64,000 bases of DNA, taken from positions 322,281-386,280 of the forward strand of contig CAUYUJ010010391.1 of assembly GCA_963575745.1 (NCBI GenBank). The letters run 5' to 3'. Of the stretch, positions 20,193-30,339 are shown piece by piece. The position numbers were made by a program, and so were the translations under genes. The first letter of the stretch is position 1. Each line of letters starts with the position of its first letter. A model generated the notes under the pieces. It ran no database searches. It saw only the letters and a program-made list of their open reading frames with translations, and had not been told where the DNA came from. Source of the DNA: Prorocentrum cordatum (taxonomy: Eukaryota; Sar; Dinophyceae; Prorocentrales; Prorocentraceae).

Positions 20193-20398
20193 GAGGCGGT
20201 GGAGGACGGAGGCGAAATGAACCAGCGAGCCGCAGTGTACAAGCCGCCAAACAGGGCGGATCGACGAGCGGCAAACGCGCACTGCAAGGCGTGGGCCACA
20301 CCAGCACCGGCAAGCACGAGGCCGCAGACGGCAGCGCGGAGAAGGGGAGATGCGGAAAGCAGCCTACTAACTTAGAGGAAGGACGAGCTCGGGGGCAA

Positions 20399-20441
20399 CG
20401 TTGGGTGGGTTGGTGGGTTGGTTGGTTGGTTGGTTGGACCC
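20399..20441. repeat. TTGG tetranucleotide run
   Basis: TTGGGTGGG followed by repeated TTGG units. From here to about 21180 I see no supported gene, only GC-rich overlapping frames and short direct repeats of GCGCTCTGGAGC type near 20865-20910. Confidence 0.8.
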
Positions 20442-21179
20442 TGTCGGATCACGCGTGGGAGCGCAAACGCGGCCTCTTCAGCGAGCCTGCCGGGCAGCGG
20501 GCATCCCCGAGACACCCTGGCCCGTCCCAGCCCTGGCCTTCGCTGGAGGCTGGCGAGGGGAGGAACGGCTATGATAGAGGGCCGCCGCGGCGGACAGCCA
20601 CGCAGCGAAGGGGGGGAAAGCTCGGGGGGGAAACGTCGACCTGGAATCAGCGAGGCATGGCCAACAGATCGGCGATGGGCCTCTGCTACAGAGTCCGCGC
20701 ACTCCTTGGCGGGCGAGGCTATTATCGGCGGTGAATGGGCGATTGGGGGTCGATGCGTCACCCCAAGCCCCAGGCGTGCGGCGTAAGCATGAGCGGAACA
20801 CGAAACCAGGACAAGGCCAAAACCAGACCGGCACAGTACCGGGCGCCACGGCGATTCCAGAGAGCTCTGGAGCGCTCTGAGAGCGTTGTGGGGCGCTCTG
20901 GAGCACTGTATCCTTATCCTGGGCCTGCCTGGCTGGAGGGAGCTCAAGCGGCCTGAGCATGCAACTTCGGAGGTCCGGGCAGACTTCTTGGATCGGCGCT
21001 GGGCGCCACCATCTGGCGAGCGGAGCGGGCCGGGGGCGGCGTGGGAGGCGGGGCGCCTCCAAGGAAGTGCATCCCCGAGCAGAAAGATCTGAGCAGACCT
21101 CCGAAAACCTAACGCTCATGCCGCCTTCTCTCCCTCGATACGACAGGTCCCTTGGAAACCCTGGGCCCCCAAAGCGCTG

Positions 21180-21905
21180 TCATCTCCTGGCGGTGCAATG
21201 ATGGCACAGCGCGGGCGCGGCCGCAAGAAGCCCTCGCGAGGAACATAGCCCTGAAGCCCCCGTGCGCGCGATGCGAGTGGGGGGGGCCCAGAGCACTCTG
21301 ACCGCAACAGTACCTTCAACGGGCACGGGAAGGCACTGCGCAGCGCGCGGAGCGAAGACACCCAGGGCACCCTGACGAAAAGCATCGAATTTCTTGAGGC
21401 GCGCCCCCACTGTACTTGCGCTGGCCTGCGGAGCCCCACTCGCTTCACTCCCACCAATTTCCGCTGAATTTCCGCTTCTCGGAGGCGAGGCCTCTTCTCC
21501 CTCTGGAGCGCGCCATGCTCGGCGAATCCGAAATGGCTCGGCTTCTGCCAAGGATGTGGCCTGCCACTGGCACACTGGGGGGCACCCCGGGGGGCGGGCG
21601 GGGACCTCGATGGAGTTCTCCGCCGCACCCCGAGGAGGCCCGACCAGGACCGTGTCGTACCACGCCGTCCCCCACGGCGCCGATCGCAAACCATACCCCG
21701 GCGTGACCACACCCACTGCAGTTTGCCGACGCGTGTCCTGGCGCTTTATTCGCAGCATCACCAGCGGCACGCAGCGCACCACCCTCACCCTCCCCCTGGA
21801 CGCCGTCACGAACAGCGCGCTCCCCCCCGCCTGCGCCTCCGAGGCCAGCTTCTGGATGTTGTCCTCGCTGAGCCAGCTGGCGAGGAGCGAGTCCTGCGGC
21901 GACCT
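21180..21905 (-). CDS. Possible exon, unknown function
   Basis: An open minus-strand frame begins upstream of 21905 and reads SLLASWLSEDNIQKLASEAQ, then VTASRGRVRVVRCVPLVMLR and WYDTVLVGPP. The first 120 codons look like ordinary protein; the rest becomes low complexity. No start codon in context or clear acceptor was found. No family recognised. Confidence 0.3.
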   Translation of the reverse strand, partial: RSPQDSLLASWLSEDNIQKLASEAQAGGSALFVTASRGRVRVVRCVPLVMLRIKRQDTRRQTAVGVVTPGYGLRSAPWGTAWYDTVLVGPPRGAAENSIEVPARPPGCPPVCQWQATSLAEAEPFRIRRAWRAPEGEEASPPRSGNSAEIGGSEASGAPQASASTVGARLKKFDAFRQGALGVFAPRAAQCLPVPVEGTVAVRVLWAPPTRIARTGASGLCSSRGLLAAAPALCHHCTARR

Positions 21906-21969
21906 GCTCTAGAGCCCCCCCCACTTGGAGGCGTGCGTCCGACCCGAACATGCCGCACAACCACCTCAT

Positions 21970-22158
21970 ATTGAGGGATGAAAAAAACGACCCTACCCTG
22001 GGTTACAAGTGCATGGTCTGCAAACCTCCTGGGACCCCCCCAAAGCCTAGAGCCGCCAGGACGCGGCACATCACGCAAGGTTTACCCTGTCAGCCCACAG
22101 GAGTTTCAGCGCACAGCGCCTCGTAAACCAGGGTAGGGGCGTCTTTTATGCCCTTGAT
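21970..22158. mobile_element. MITE-like element, family 2, copy 2
   Basis: About 189 bases start ATTGAGGGATGAAAAAAACG and end in the inverted counterpart CTTTTATGCCCTTGAT. The terminal inverted repeat is about 38 bp and includes CCCTACCCTGG. CAT flanks both ends as a possible 3-bp target duplication (CATA if the outer A is counted in). It is strongly similar along its length to 8472-8658. Confidence 0.8.
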
Positions 22159-22413
22159 CATAGGACACCGTCTCCTGCGCGGCATGACCAGAGAGCGCCG
22201 GCCACGGAGCTCATGCCACGAGACGTCGCGGCGCGCGCGCCGGCCGCGGGGGGGGCGACGCACACATCGTAGTATAGCATGCTGTGGGCTACACTCTGCG
22301 AGGATGCCTCGAGCGAGAGCCCTGGGACGGGGACACGCCAAGGCGCGCCCGGTGCGCTCTCTGGGCATGGTCCCTGGGGGCGCGGCGGGGCCTGGCTTTC
22401 ACACGCGCCGGGG

Positions 22414-22548
22414 GCTGGCCATCGCTCGGACGTCCATTCCCTGTGTTTTTTTCGGTTTCGTGCGTGGCTTTTCCGCCAAATGATCAAGGATGCTCCTCGA
22501 TGGTCCTCGCCGAAGGAAACATGCACACGTCCAAGCGATGCCAAGGGG
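22414..22548. mobile_element. MITE-like element, family 3, copy 2
   Basis: The left end has GGCCATCGCTCGGACGTCC and the right end CACGTCCAAGCGATGCCAAG in inverted orientation. It is similar along its length to 7355-7486, including the shared core CTCGATGGT. Confidence 0.7.
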
Positions 22549-22590
22549 GTTAGGATGGCGTGAGTTCCACAGGAACTCCCTCAAACTGGC

Positions 22591-22760
22591 ATGTTGGGGC
22601 GACACGCCGGACCCAAATGCCGCATGGCCGATTCCGGAAACGCTGAACCCCACCTTCCACGGGCCCCTCCGCCGCCTTCCGCGGCGGACGAGGTGACAAC
22701 CCCCTCGATCCTCGAAGGCAGAGCCACCTTTGGAACGCCCCCCTTTTTTCGGTGCGTGGG
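22591..22760. repeat. Interspersed repeat shared with 40070-40262
   Basis: GATTCCGGAAACGCTGAACCC, CGATCCTCGAAGGCA and TTTGGAAC occur here and at 40070-40262 in the same order. The copies flank a hairpin of CTTCCGCCG-type sequence. Both carry inverted copies of GTTGTCA near the ends, better preserved in the 40-kb copy. Confidence 0.55.
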
Positions 22761-22969
22761 CTCCGGAGGTCCAGACCACTTCTCCGGGGGCCACCTCTCG
22801 TCCTGCATTTTTTTGTTTGCTTCTCCCGAGGCCCCACGAGGACCCCCAGAGGCCGAAAACCGCCAAAATCCCGCCGCTCCGACTTTCCTGGAGGGTCGGA
22901 TCTCTGGGTATGCTGGGGTGACACGCCAGCCCCGTATGGCGCCGATCTGTCGCCGATGACTCGGCAAAA

Positions 22970-23092
22970 CGTCGACGCTGCACCGGCGACGCTGGCGCAC
23001 ATCGAGCCGCGCCGGCGTCGTCGTCGCCGTCGTCGCCGTCGTCGGCGCTGCACCGGCGACGCTGGCGTAACACATCGAGCCGCGCCGCCGAT
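22970..23092. repeat. Short tandem duplication around a CGT run
   Basis: GCTGCACCGGCGACGCTGGC occurs at about 22978 and 23047, each followed by ACATCGAGCCGCGCCG, with a CGT/CGC run between. Confidence 0.8.
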
Positions 23093-23239
23093 CTGCGCCT
23101 CGGGCGTGCGGCCAGGACCGCCCAGAATCGAAGGGGCAAGTCGGATCGGCGATCGCCCTCCGGATCGGATCGGCGGCAACATCGGCAGCCGAGTCGGGAA
23201 AGACGTCGCATCGGCGGACACATCGGCAGCCTGGTGTGG

Positions 23240-23495
23240 GCCTCCTCCGAGAAGTCGGAGCCAGCATCGGGAGCCGAAGTCGAACCGAATCGGAATCGGA
23301 CATCATCGAAATCGGACTCGGACTCGAACCGAATCGAATCGAACTCGAATCGGAATCGGACTCGAACCGAATCGGAGGAGGAGGGGGAGGAGGAGGAGGA
23401 GGAGGAGGAGGAGGAGGAGGAGGAGGAGGAGGAGGAGGGGGAGGAGGAGGAGGAGGAGGAAGAGGAGGAGGAGGAGGAGGAGGACTCGAACCGAA
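23240..23495. repeat. ATCGGA-type cryptic repeat and GAG run
   Basis: Degenerate units of CGAATCGGA and CGGACTCGAAC fill 23240-23365. A nearly pure GAG run follows to about 23490. Confidence 0.85.
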
Positions 23496-23563
23496 CCGGA
23501 GGCATCGAGAGGAGCCCTGGGCGGTGCGGTCCTCTCGGGGGCCCCGCCCTGCTCGAGGGCCCC

Positions 23564-24390
23564 ACTTTTTTCGGGAGGCCGGCGGGCCTGAGCACCTCGA
23601 TCGCGCCCTGCCCCACGACGGCCTTCGCGTCCCGCGGCATGGCCGCGATGACCTCAGGCAGGCGGTCCAAAAGAGGTGCCCACGACGACGACGATGACGA
23701 CGTCGTCGTCATCGTCATCGTCATCGTCGTCGTCGTCATCGTCGTCGTCGTCGACCCGCAGCGGCCACGCGGCCTATGGAGGGTCACCAGGGACCCAAAG
23801 ACACCCCCGGCCCCATGGCGGGTCGAAGAGGCCCCTGAAGACGAGCGCGAACTGTTCCATGACTGGCAATGGCAAGAGAACGGCAAAGACGGCCAGCAGG
23901 TCCTCGCAGCTCCGAGACCCAAGGACACCCGAGACGACGCCCCCCCAAAGGATCCCGAAATGGCACGAATTAGCCAAGCGCGTTCGACTACTCGCAAAGT
24001 AACAACCCGCAAATGGCCTGGATCCGCCGCGGGGGATCCCGATCCATTACGCCAGGGCAGGCGCACAGGCGCATGGTCTTCCAGACGCTTGCGACTATGG
24101 GCCCTCTGCGAGCAGTGGGGAGCGCGCTCGAAGAGGGACCTCGTCCGCGCCGAAGGGGAGGACGAGGTCGTTCGGCCAGTCGTCGAGCAGGCGCCCACAC
24201 TCCTGCAGGTGTTCGTATTGTTTTCGTTTTCCCTCGGCTCTGTCTCGAATCCGCCTGTACCGCAAAACGAGGTCGAAACGAAAACGGCCCACGAATCACC
24301 GCAAACACCAGTCAGGTCCAGCCCTGTCCTGCAGGAAGTGGTGGAAGCTGAGGGCGTACGCCCACGCCAGCTGCCCGATCAGGCCCCTCT
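23564..24390 (-). CDS. Gene B, possible four-exon segment, unknown function
   Basis: Four minus-strand pieces have protein character: about 24296-24390 (GLIGQLAWAYALSFHHFLQD), 24095-24290 (FRFDLVLRYRRIRDRAEGKR, GRLLDDWPNDLVLPFG), 23795-23920 (EDLLAVFAVLLPLPVMEQFA) and 23564-23665 (VIAAMPRDAKAVVGQGAIEV). The last has a plausible AG acceptor and GT donor. Two pieces are hydrophobic enough to be membrane segments. Whether they belong to one gene is inferred from order and strand. No family recognised. Confidence 0.3.
23680..23757. repeat. GAC/GTC triplet palindrome
   Basis: GACGATGACGAC is followed at once by GTCGTCGTCATCGTC, so the two arms can pair into a long hairpin. The GTC/ATC run continues to 23757. 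Confidence 0.85.
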
Positions 24391-24487
24391 GCGGCGGCGC
24401 GCCCGAGAGGGGGGGGGGGGCCAGCAAGAGGGGGCCAGGCCTCCTGGGACGGCCTGCGGGGCCTCTGAGGGCCTCTCCGGCCTCCAC

Positions 24488-25110
24488 AATTATTCAATAT
24501 GAATATACTCTCCCTCTTCCCCTGATGGCGTCCGGGTGATGGCCGCGCACCCTCCGCGTATTGTTTTCTACACACAGGATTCCTAGGAAATCCCGGGAAA
24601 CGACTCTCGCTGAGGCGCCGGCGTCATTTTTTCCAAAAATGCTGCTCTCGTTGAGGCGCCGGCCTCATTTCTGCTCCCGAATCGTTCCGAATCGTGCTCC
24701 CGCTGCAGCGTGGGCCTCATTTTCGGATCGGTGTTTGGCCTCCGTCGTTCAGGATGGCGTTCTCGCCCCAGCGCGGGCCTTTTTCTCGCGCGCCCATCCG
24801 CCCGCCACCACCGCGCCGCACCGCCACCCACCACCACCACCACCACCACCACCACCACCACCACCACCACCACCACCACCACCACCACCACCCACCACCA
24901 CCACCACCACCACCCACAACCACGCACACACGCACGCACGCACGCACGTGCACCACCACCCACTACGCACGCGCGCGCGGAGCCACAGGTCCGCTACGAC
25001 ACGCGTCCGCGGATAGAGAAAATCAGCGCCATGGTAAGGGATGGGAGGGAGGGGTAGGACGTCAGATATGACGCGAGCGCACCTAGCTTGTCCTCCTCCC
25101 CCTCCTCCCC
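24488..25110. repeat. Long interspersed repeat, copy 1 (with CAC and CTC runs)
   Basis: This block shares ordered landmarks with 28226-28925: CAATTATTCAATATGA, CCTCCGCGTATTGTTTT, a set of roughly 53-bp units with GCGCTGGCCTCATTT, then CCATGGTAAGGGATGGGAGG and GATATGACGCGAGCGCAC near the end. Within it a CAC run occupies about 24832-24912. No open frame is conserved between the copies. Confidence 0.65.
24832..24912. repeat. CAC triplet run
   Basis: Almost pure CAC triplets. Confidence 0.95.
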
Positions 25111-25182
25111 CTCCTCCTCCTCCTCCTCCTCCTCCCCCTCCTCCTCCTCCTCCTCCTCCTCCTCCTCCTCCTCCTCCTCCTG
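25091..25182. repeat. CTC triplet run
   Basis: CTC/CCT triplets with a few CCC interruptions. It lies at the 3' end of the readable channel frame on the minus strand. Confidence 0.95.
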
Positions 25183-25199
25183 TGGCTTCGGAGGAGACT

Positions 25200-25505
25200 C
25201 AGAAAGCTTCCCAGGGAGGCCCTCCGAGAGAAGCCCGCCCCCGCTGCCCTTCCCCCCTCTGGGCGCGCCGCCGACCTCCTGGTCAGGATCGGTATCAGCG
25301 CGGCGGTCCTCAGCAGCAGCACCTCGCAGCAGGCCGCGCCCTTGAGGCCGGGGGACTCGGCGCAGCCCATGTGGCGCCAGTGGCACCACAGCGCCGCCTC
25401 GGAGAGCCATGCTCCTGGCATCACGTGCTCCGACAGCTGCGTGGGGAAGCTCGCGTCCAGCTCGTAGGACAGGGGGCCGCGCACGACGAAATACATTCCC
25501 TCCGC
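25200..25505 (-). CDS. Cation channel gene, exon with cyclic-nucleotide-binding-like domain
   Basis: The exon starts at 25505 after an AG acceptor (25506-25507) and reads AEGMYFVVRGPLSYELD, then PGAWLSEAALWCHWRHMG and CEVLLLRTAALIPILTRR. This is the beta-roll of a CNBD as found at the C-terminus of HCN/EAG channels. The phosphate-binding cassette lacks the usual Arg followed by Ala/Thr, so cyclic nucleotide binding is doubtful. It joins in frame with the previous exon through a 232-bp intron. The 3' end is uncertain because the frame runs into the CTC array. Confidence 0.7.
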
Positions 25506-25737
25506 CTCGCGTGATCAGTCGGGGTCGGATCGGGACATCGGACCGAATCGGAACGAGTACCGAATAGGGCTGCATCGGCTCGGAACCGGAATCGAATCGA
25601 ATCGTCCGTGTCAGGATGCACAACAACACCATGCAAACATCGGGCACCATCGGATCGACGGAAGATCGGAATCCACTCGGATCGGGCCGACCAGCATCGA
25701 CATCGAGCCAGATCGATTAGATCAAAATGAAACCTGC
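25506..25737 (-). other. GC-AG intron of the channel gene
   Basis: Minus-strand borders GAG/GCAGGT and GCGAG/GCGGAG give a 232-bp intron with a GC donor. Only this cut restores the CNBD reading FGAEAEGMYFVV. No GT donor keeps the frame. The interior is rich in ATCGGA-type repeats. Confidence 0.7.
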
Positions 25738-26245
25738 CTCGGCCCCGAAGACGAAAAGGTTGTCCCCCTTCACCAGCACCGAGAAGTGCGCGCAAGCCAT
25801 GCACACCTCCTCCCACATCGCGGTGTCCTCGTTGGAGAGAAAGTTGAGCAGCGGGTGCTCGAGGAAGTGCGGGTTGCAGAGCTCCAGCTGCAGCGAGTGG
25901 CGCAGGGACAGCGAGAGCTTATCGAGCACCGCCATGTCCTTGACCGCCTCCGGGCGCCTCTGCATCAGCTTCACTTTCACCTGCTTGCTCACCTGCATCC
26001 TGACGTCTGGGCACACGTCCATCCTGTGCAGGAACGCGGACAGAGTCTCCATCTCCTTCCTGTGCCCCTGCATGTCGATCTTGAGCTGCGCAGCGCTCGC
26101 CGAGATCGCCGATACCAGGGTTGAGAAGACCATGAGGCCCCCCATGAGGCAGCCGATATTGAAGATCCTCTCGACGCTGTTCACCGGGGAGACCTGCATG
26201 GAACCGGGCGTCATTTGAGTGAAACTCCAGTGAAACGCAGTGGTC
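25738..26245 (-). CDS. Cation channel gene, exon with pore, S6 and C-linker
   Basis: The minus-strand frame reads [20 protein letters not shown] (pore helix and filter position), then [20 protein letters not shown] (S6) and a C-linker with [20 protein letters not shown] and [20 protein letters not shown]. This matches pore-S6-C-linker of the HCN/EAG/CNG superfamily. At the filter, TPGSM replaces the GYG or GFG of potassium channels. The upstream border is unclear: no AG lies close to the first conserved residues, and the frame runs upstream into a CA-rich microsatellite. The exon ends at a GC donor. Confidence 0.75.
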
Positions 26246-26269
26246 CGCAACCCGCGAAAAGCCGAGGGT

Positions 26270-26475
26270 GGTGTGTGTATGTGTTCTTGAGTGCCCAGTC
26301 GCGACCGCGTGCTTAGTGCTTCTACTTGTTCCGCATCGTCGCCGCGTGCGAGGCTGCTACTACCAAAAAGAGCATGTGTGTATGTGCGTGTGCGTGTGCG
26401 TGTGCGTGTGCGTGTGCGTGTGCGTGTGCGTGTGCGTGCGCGTGCGCGTGCGCGTGCGCGTGCGCGTGTGCGTGC

Positions 26476-26522
<47 letters not shown>

Positions 26523-26580
26523 TGCGCGCGTGTGTGTGTGTGTGTGTGTGTGTGCGTGTGTGTGTGTGTGTGTGCGTGTG

Positions 26581-26612
<32 letters not shown>

Positions 26613-26745
26613 TGCGTGTGTGTGTGTGTGTGTGCGTGTGTGTGTGTGTGTGTGTGTGCGACCGTGCTTGCGTGCATGCGTGCGTGCGTGCGTGCGCGTG
26701 CGCGCGTGTGTGTTGAGAGTGTGTGTGTGTGTGCACTGCGCGGGG
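26270..26745. repeat. TG/GCGTGT microsatellite
   Basis: About 470 bases of GTGTGC and TG repeats with GCGTGCG stretches, in the long intron of the channel gene. His/Thr or Val/Cys frames across it are artefacts. Confidence 0.95.
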
Positions 26746-27032
26746 CCGCGGCGCCCAAAAGCGTGTGCGTGTGTGGGTGGGTGTCCAGCTCCCCTCGCTT
26801 CTCTGTCGCATCCCCCGGGCTTCCTCTTGTCTGGTTCGACGGGTCTCTGTCGGCTGACTCTCCGTTGCAAAATGTTCGTCGCCCAGAAGGTTGCTTAAGC
26901 TCTCCCTGGGGAAAAAAATGACTCTCCCACCTCAAAACCCAAACGCACCTGCCCATACCCTGGGTCCACTCCCGGCTAACAGTTCTCGGCCGATTGGCGC
27001 TACCCCTGGGAACCCATTTGAACCTGCCTGGG

Positions 27033-27262
27033 AGGAGGGGGGGGAGAAGGAGGAGGAAGAGGAGGAGAAGGAGGAGGAGAAGGAGGAGAAGGAAGAGGGA
27101 GAGGAGGAGGAGGAGGAGGAGGAGGAGGAGGAGGAAGGAGGAGGAGGAGGAGAAAGGAGGAGGAAGGAGGAAGGAGAAGAAGGAGGAAGAGGGGGTAATT
27201 GGGAGGAGGAGGAGGAGGAGAAGGAGGAGGATAAGGTGGAGGAGTAGGAGGAGGAGGAGGAC
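27033..27262. repeat. GAG/GAAGGAG purine run
   Basis: About 230 bases of GAG, GGA and GAA triplets in the channel intron. Confidence 0.95.
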
Positions 27263-27359
27263 CTTGTTCTCTCAAAGTCATGCGCCGCTCAGTCCCCGGG
27301 GGATCGAAGCACCTCTCTGCACGCCGCAGGCTGCGCCTCAGCCCTGCGCCGGTCCCCTC

Positions 27360-27760
27360 TGAGCGGAGCGCACTTCCGTGCGCGCCGGCGCGCCCGGCGC
27401 AGTCCACGACCTGCCACGTCCTGCGGGACTTCGTCCCGCGCAGTTCGAGGGTGTCCGGCGCCCGGCGCAGCTCGAGCGCCCAGCGCAGTTCGAGCGTGTC
27501 CCGTTCTCACCGCACTCGCATGGGTGCCGTCGCCTCGCGAGAGGAGAGGGACGGCGCCGTGGTCCCGCCTCTTCGCTCTCTCCCTCCGCGTCGGCCCGTC
27601 GGCCCGCCTCGCTGGCGTCGCTTCACCCTTCCTGTCCCTCTGCCCTGGCTGTCGCTCTGGCTCCGCACTTCCCTTGGCCCTTGGCGACCCTGGCTGTCGC
27701 TCTGGCCCTTGGCGACCCTGCCCCTCTGTCCTGGCTGTCGCTGTGGCCCGTGGCGGCCCT
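27360..27760. repeat. Two small minisatellites in the channel intron
   Basis: At 27380-27505 GCGCAGTTCGAGCGTGTCC-like units recur three or four times. At 27640-27755 units with CTGGCTGTCGCTCTGGC and TTGGCGACCCTG recur three or four times. Confidence 0.6.
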
Positions 27761-28225
27761 GGGCGAACGTTTTCTTCTTCGGCGTCTGGACATTGAGCGG
27801 GAAGGGGTGGGAGGGGGGGGGGTCTGGCTCTGAGCCTCTGTTTAGCGCGACTGTTTGCCACAGTGCGTCCTATGAGGGGAGGCTCCACCGGCTTGGGGCA
27901 GGCGCCAAAGACAGCCAAGATCTACTCCATGGGTGTGAGGAAATGAGTGCGAGGGCCCGCGCCGATCGGCAAAACAATGAGTAAGGAAATGATCACCTGC
28001 CCTCTTCTGTGTTTCGCCTGCCATGACCTTGGACACAGTTTTGTCACAGACACGTCCGCTCCGCTGCCCCCTGCTGGGCAGCTCTAGGCGTGCTTCAGCT
28101 ACCCTGGCCCGCCGACCGGGGCAGCGCGCAGACGTCCGCTGCAGCACCGTGCGCGGGCCGCCTGCCTACCGCCCGCCGGCGCTGGCGCCGGCGCTGCCGC
28201 CCCGCCTGCGGGGATCTCCCTACAG

Positions 28226-28925
28226 GCGGGGCGCTCAACAATTACACAATATGAGCACTACTCTCCTCTCTCCTCGGATAACGTCTGGATGATATCCACC
28301 CCCCCTCCGCGTGCTGTTCTTTTTACACACAAGAGTCACGGGAGCTGGGTTTTCGCGTGGGCTTGTTTGTCAAAACGTTGTTCCCGCTGACGCGCTGGCC
28401 TCATTTCCGCGCTTCCGTTCGTTCTGAATCGTGCTCCCGTTGCAGCGCTGGTCTTATTTCCGCGCTTCCGTTCGTTCCGAATAATGCTCCCGCTGCAACG
28501 CTGGCCTCATTTCTGCGCTTCCGCTCGTCCGGAATCGTGCTTCCGCTGCAGCGCTGGCGTCTTTTTCCCAGTGTCATGACACGGCATGGTTTTCGGTCCT
28601 TCCAAATAGGCCCCAAAATCAAGAGATTGCCCCCCGAACAAAACATCGGAAGTGATTCCACATTCGGTGTCGATTCGTGAATTTTTTGGGCCGCAGAATC
28701 CCCCCCCCTCCCCCCCCCCACTTTGGGGCATCGCCACGCCATGCTATGTCATGCTACGCGCTGATCTTCAACACCATGCTATATCATGCAATACTATGCC
28801 ATGCTACGACATCCGATTGTGCGAATAGAGAGGAGATCCACACCATGGTAAGGGATGGGAGGGAGGGTAGGACGTCTGATATGACGCGAGCGCACGTAGC
28901 TTGTCTTCCTCCCCCTCTTCCCCCC
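28226..28925. repeat. Long interspersed repeat, copy 2
   Basis: This is similar in landmark order to 24488-25110. The inner tandem part is clearer here: GCTCCCGCTGCAGCGCTGG-like starts near 28382, 28434, 28487 and 28540 give a unit of about 53 bp. It lies inside the 4-kb intron of the channel gene. Confidence 0.65.
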
Positions 28926-29588
28926 CCCGCCGTTCTCTCTTCCCCCCCTCCCTCCGCGCGCCGACATGGCGCTCGCGAGACTGCCGCAGTTCGCAGCCTC
29001 TCCACGTGGTTGGGCACTTGGGCTTGGTCTTGTCGCCTGTTCCCCCCCACGGGCCGAGCATTCCGGTTGCAGTCCAAACCTTGACTGCTCACGAACTTGC
29101 CGTACCCTGTCACGTAGCACCAACCTGGGCGGCCTGCGGCCCTCTTTCTGTCGCCCAAGTACCTCGATTACTTCTTCGGCAGCGTCGCTGCAGTATGCAC
29201 TTGCTTTACTCGCACTGGGCCCCGTTATCGCCCGTGGGTGCCCGGGCGCCGCGGCCCGGCAGCTGCATTGGATTCTGCTGGCGGGGCTGGCCGCGCCAGC
29301 ACACTCGGGTGAGAGTCTTCCGCCTCTGAGTGGCCTTTTCTTCCCCCCCCCGCGGCCGCCCCTTCTGCCCTCTTCCCGCTCTTGCACGCTGGCCAATTCG
29401 CTTCTCGGTGCCCTCGTTTAGCTCTACCGCTGGTGCAGCCAACTCTGCCTCGCCGCCGACAAAAAAAAGCTTTGCTGGCCCGTTTCGTCCTGCACCAAAT
29501 GCGGCGGCTGTCGCATCCACTTCCGCTTTGGTCCCAATTCACCCCTGCTGGTCTTTACCACCGCGACGCCGCGCGCGCGGCCGCCGAC

Positions 29589-29619
<31 letters not shown>

Positions 29620-30330
29620 GTCGGACCCCTGTCTTCTCAATGTTTTGGCTCCTTGCGCTGCAATAACGAGGCCGCCCGCATAATGCATGATGGCCAACAT
29701 GGGTGCATGTGTTACTCCGCGTCCCCAGGTGTTTGGCCCTGCGGGATAGACCGAGCCCCCAAGCGAAGTGTACTGTCAAGGCTGTGGTCCCCCCCGAGGC
29801 GGCCCCACGGTCCTCTGGGCCGCAGTCTCGACAGCCAGGAGGCCAACGAAGATGCTCTGACTATGACCGTCATGCGATGGCCTCCCAGCTTCCTCGAGAC
29901 TGCGCCCAGAGCACCCCAAAGGCTCCTCCACCCCCCCTCAATGAAACAGTGCACTCGAGGCTCTTTCTGGGGGGAACACAGCCCATAGAACTAGCCTCTT
30001 GTTTGTAGCTTTGCAGCCCGTGACGATTCAACATTGCTTTCGGTTGGCCTCTGGACGGGCCTGGGGCCACCCCAGCAATGCCTCCGCGGCCAACATTCCC
30101 GAAAGACAGCACAATGCCAGCACAAGACGCCCCTTAAAGCTGGCCGAATACGGCCCGAAGTTGTCTCAAATATGGCCCCTAGATCCCCCACCTGGACGCC
30201 CCTCGACTGCCTTGGGTGCCCCTCGAGAGCCCCCACATGCTTCCCGAGATGCCCCGACACGGTCCCACGAGAGGCTTGAAGCCGCCGCCGTGACATTACA
30301 GTGTTGCTACACAGCTTCCTCAAGCATCGG
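28926..30330. other. Remainder of the long channel intron
   Basis: A minus-strand frame at about 28950-29160 (GWCYVTGYGKFVSSQGLDCN) has weak protein character in competition with other frames. A TG run lies at 29588-29616. I see no supported exon. Confidence 0.35.
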
Positions 30331-30339
30331 TGGTGAATA

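Larger units (their letters stand above)
18678..20282 (-). pseudogene. Decayed LINE, N-terminal ORF1-like region
   Basis: From about 19780 down, minus-strand frames read KDPIDEQFSIQFKAFK, then AAIKAVEEAAKLVPNAYKA and FRAEIDALKKRWQAQLD, then a GA microsatellite, then MHATMDEMRRELALA and VGFQREVDATIIKMIAPAIV. The coiled-coil part followed by 'GF.R..D.TII...A' is the pattern I recall at the N-terminus of dinoflagellate LINE proteins, upstream of the endonuclease. At 18678-18953 KFLFDRQNGWITENWSLVLA continues it. The microsatellite expansion has shifted the frame. Confidence 0.5.

Noticed and set aside
26268-26956. Long His/Thr and Val/Cys repeat proteins
   Set aside because: They are translations of a TG/GCGTGT microsatellite in an intron.
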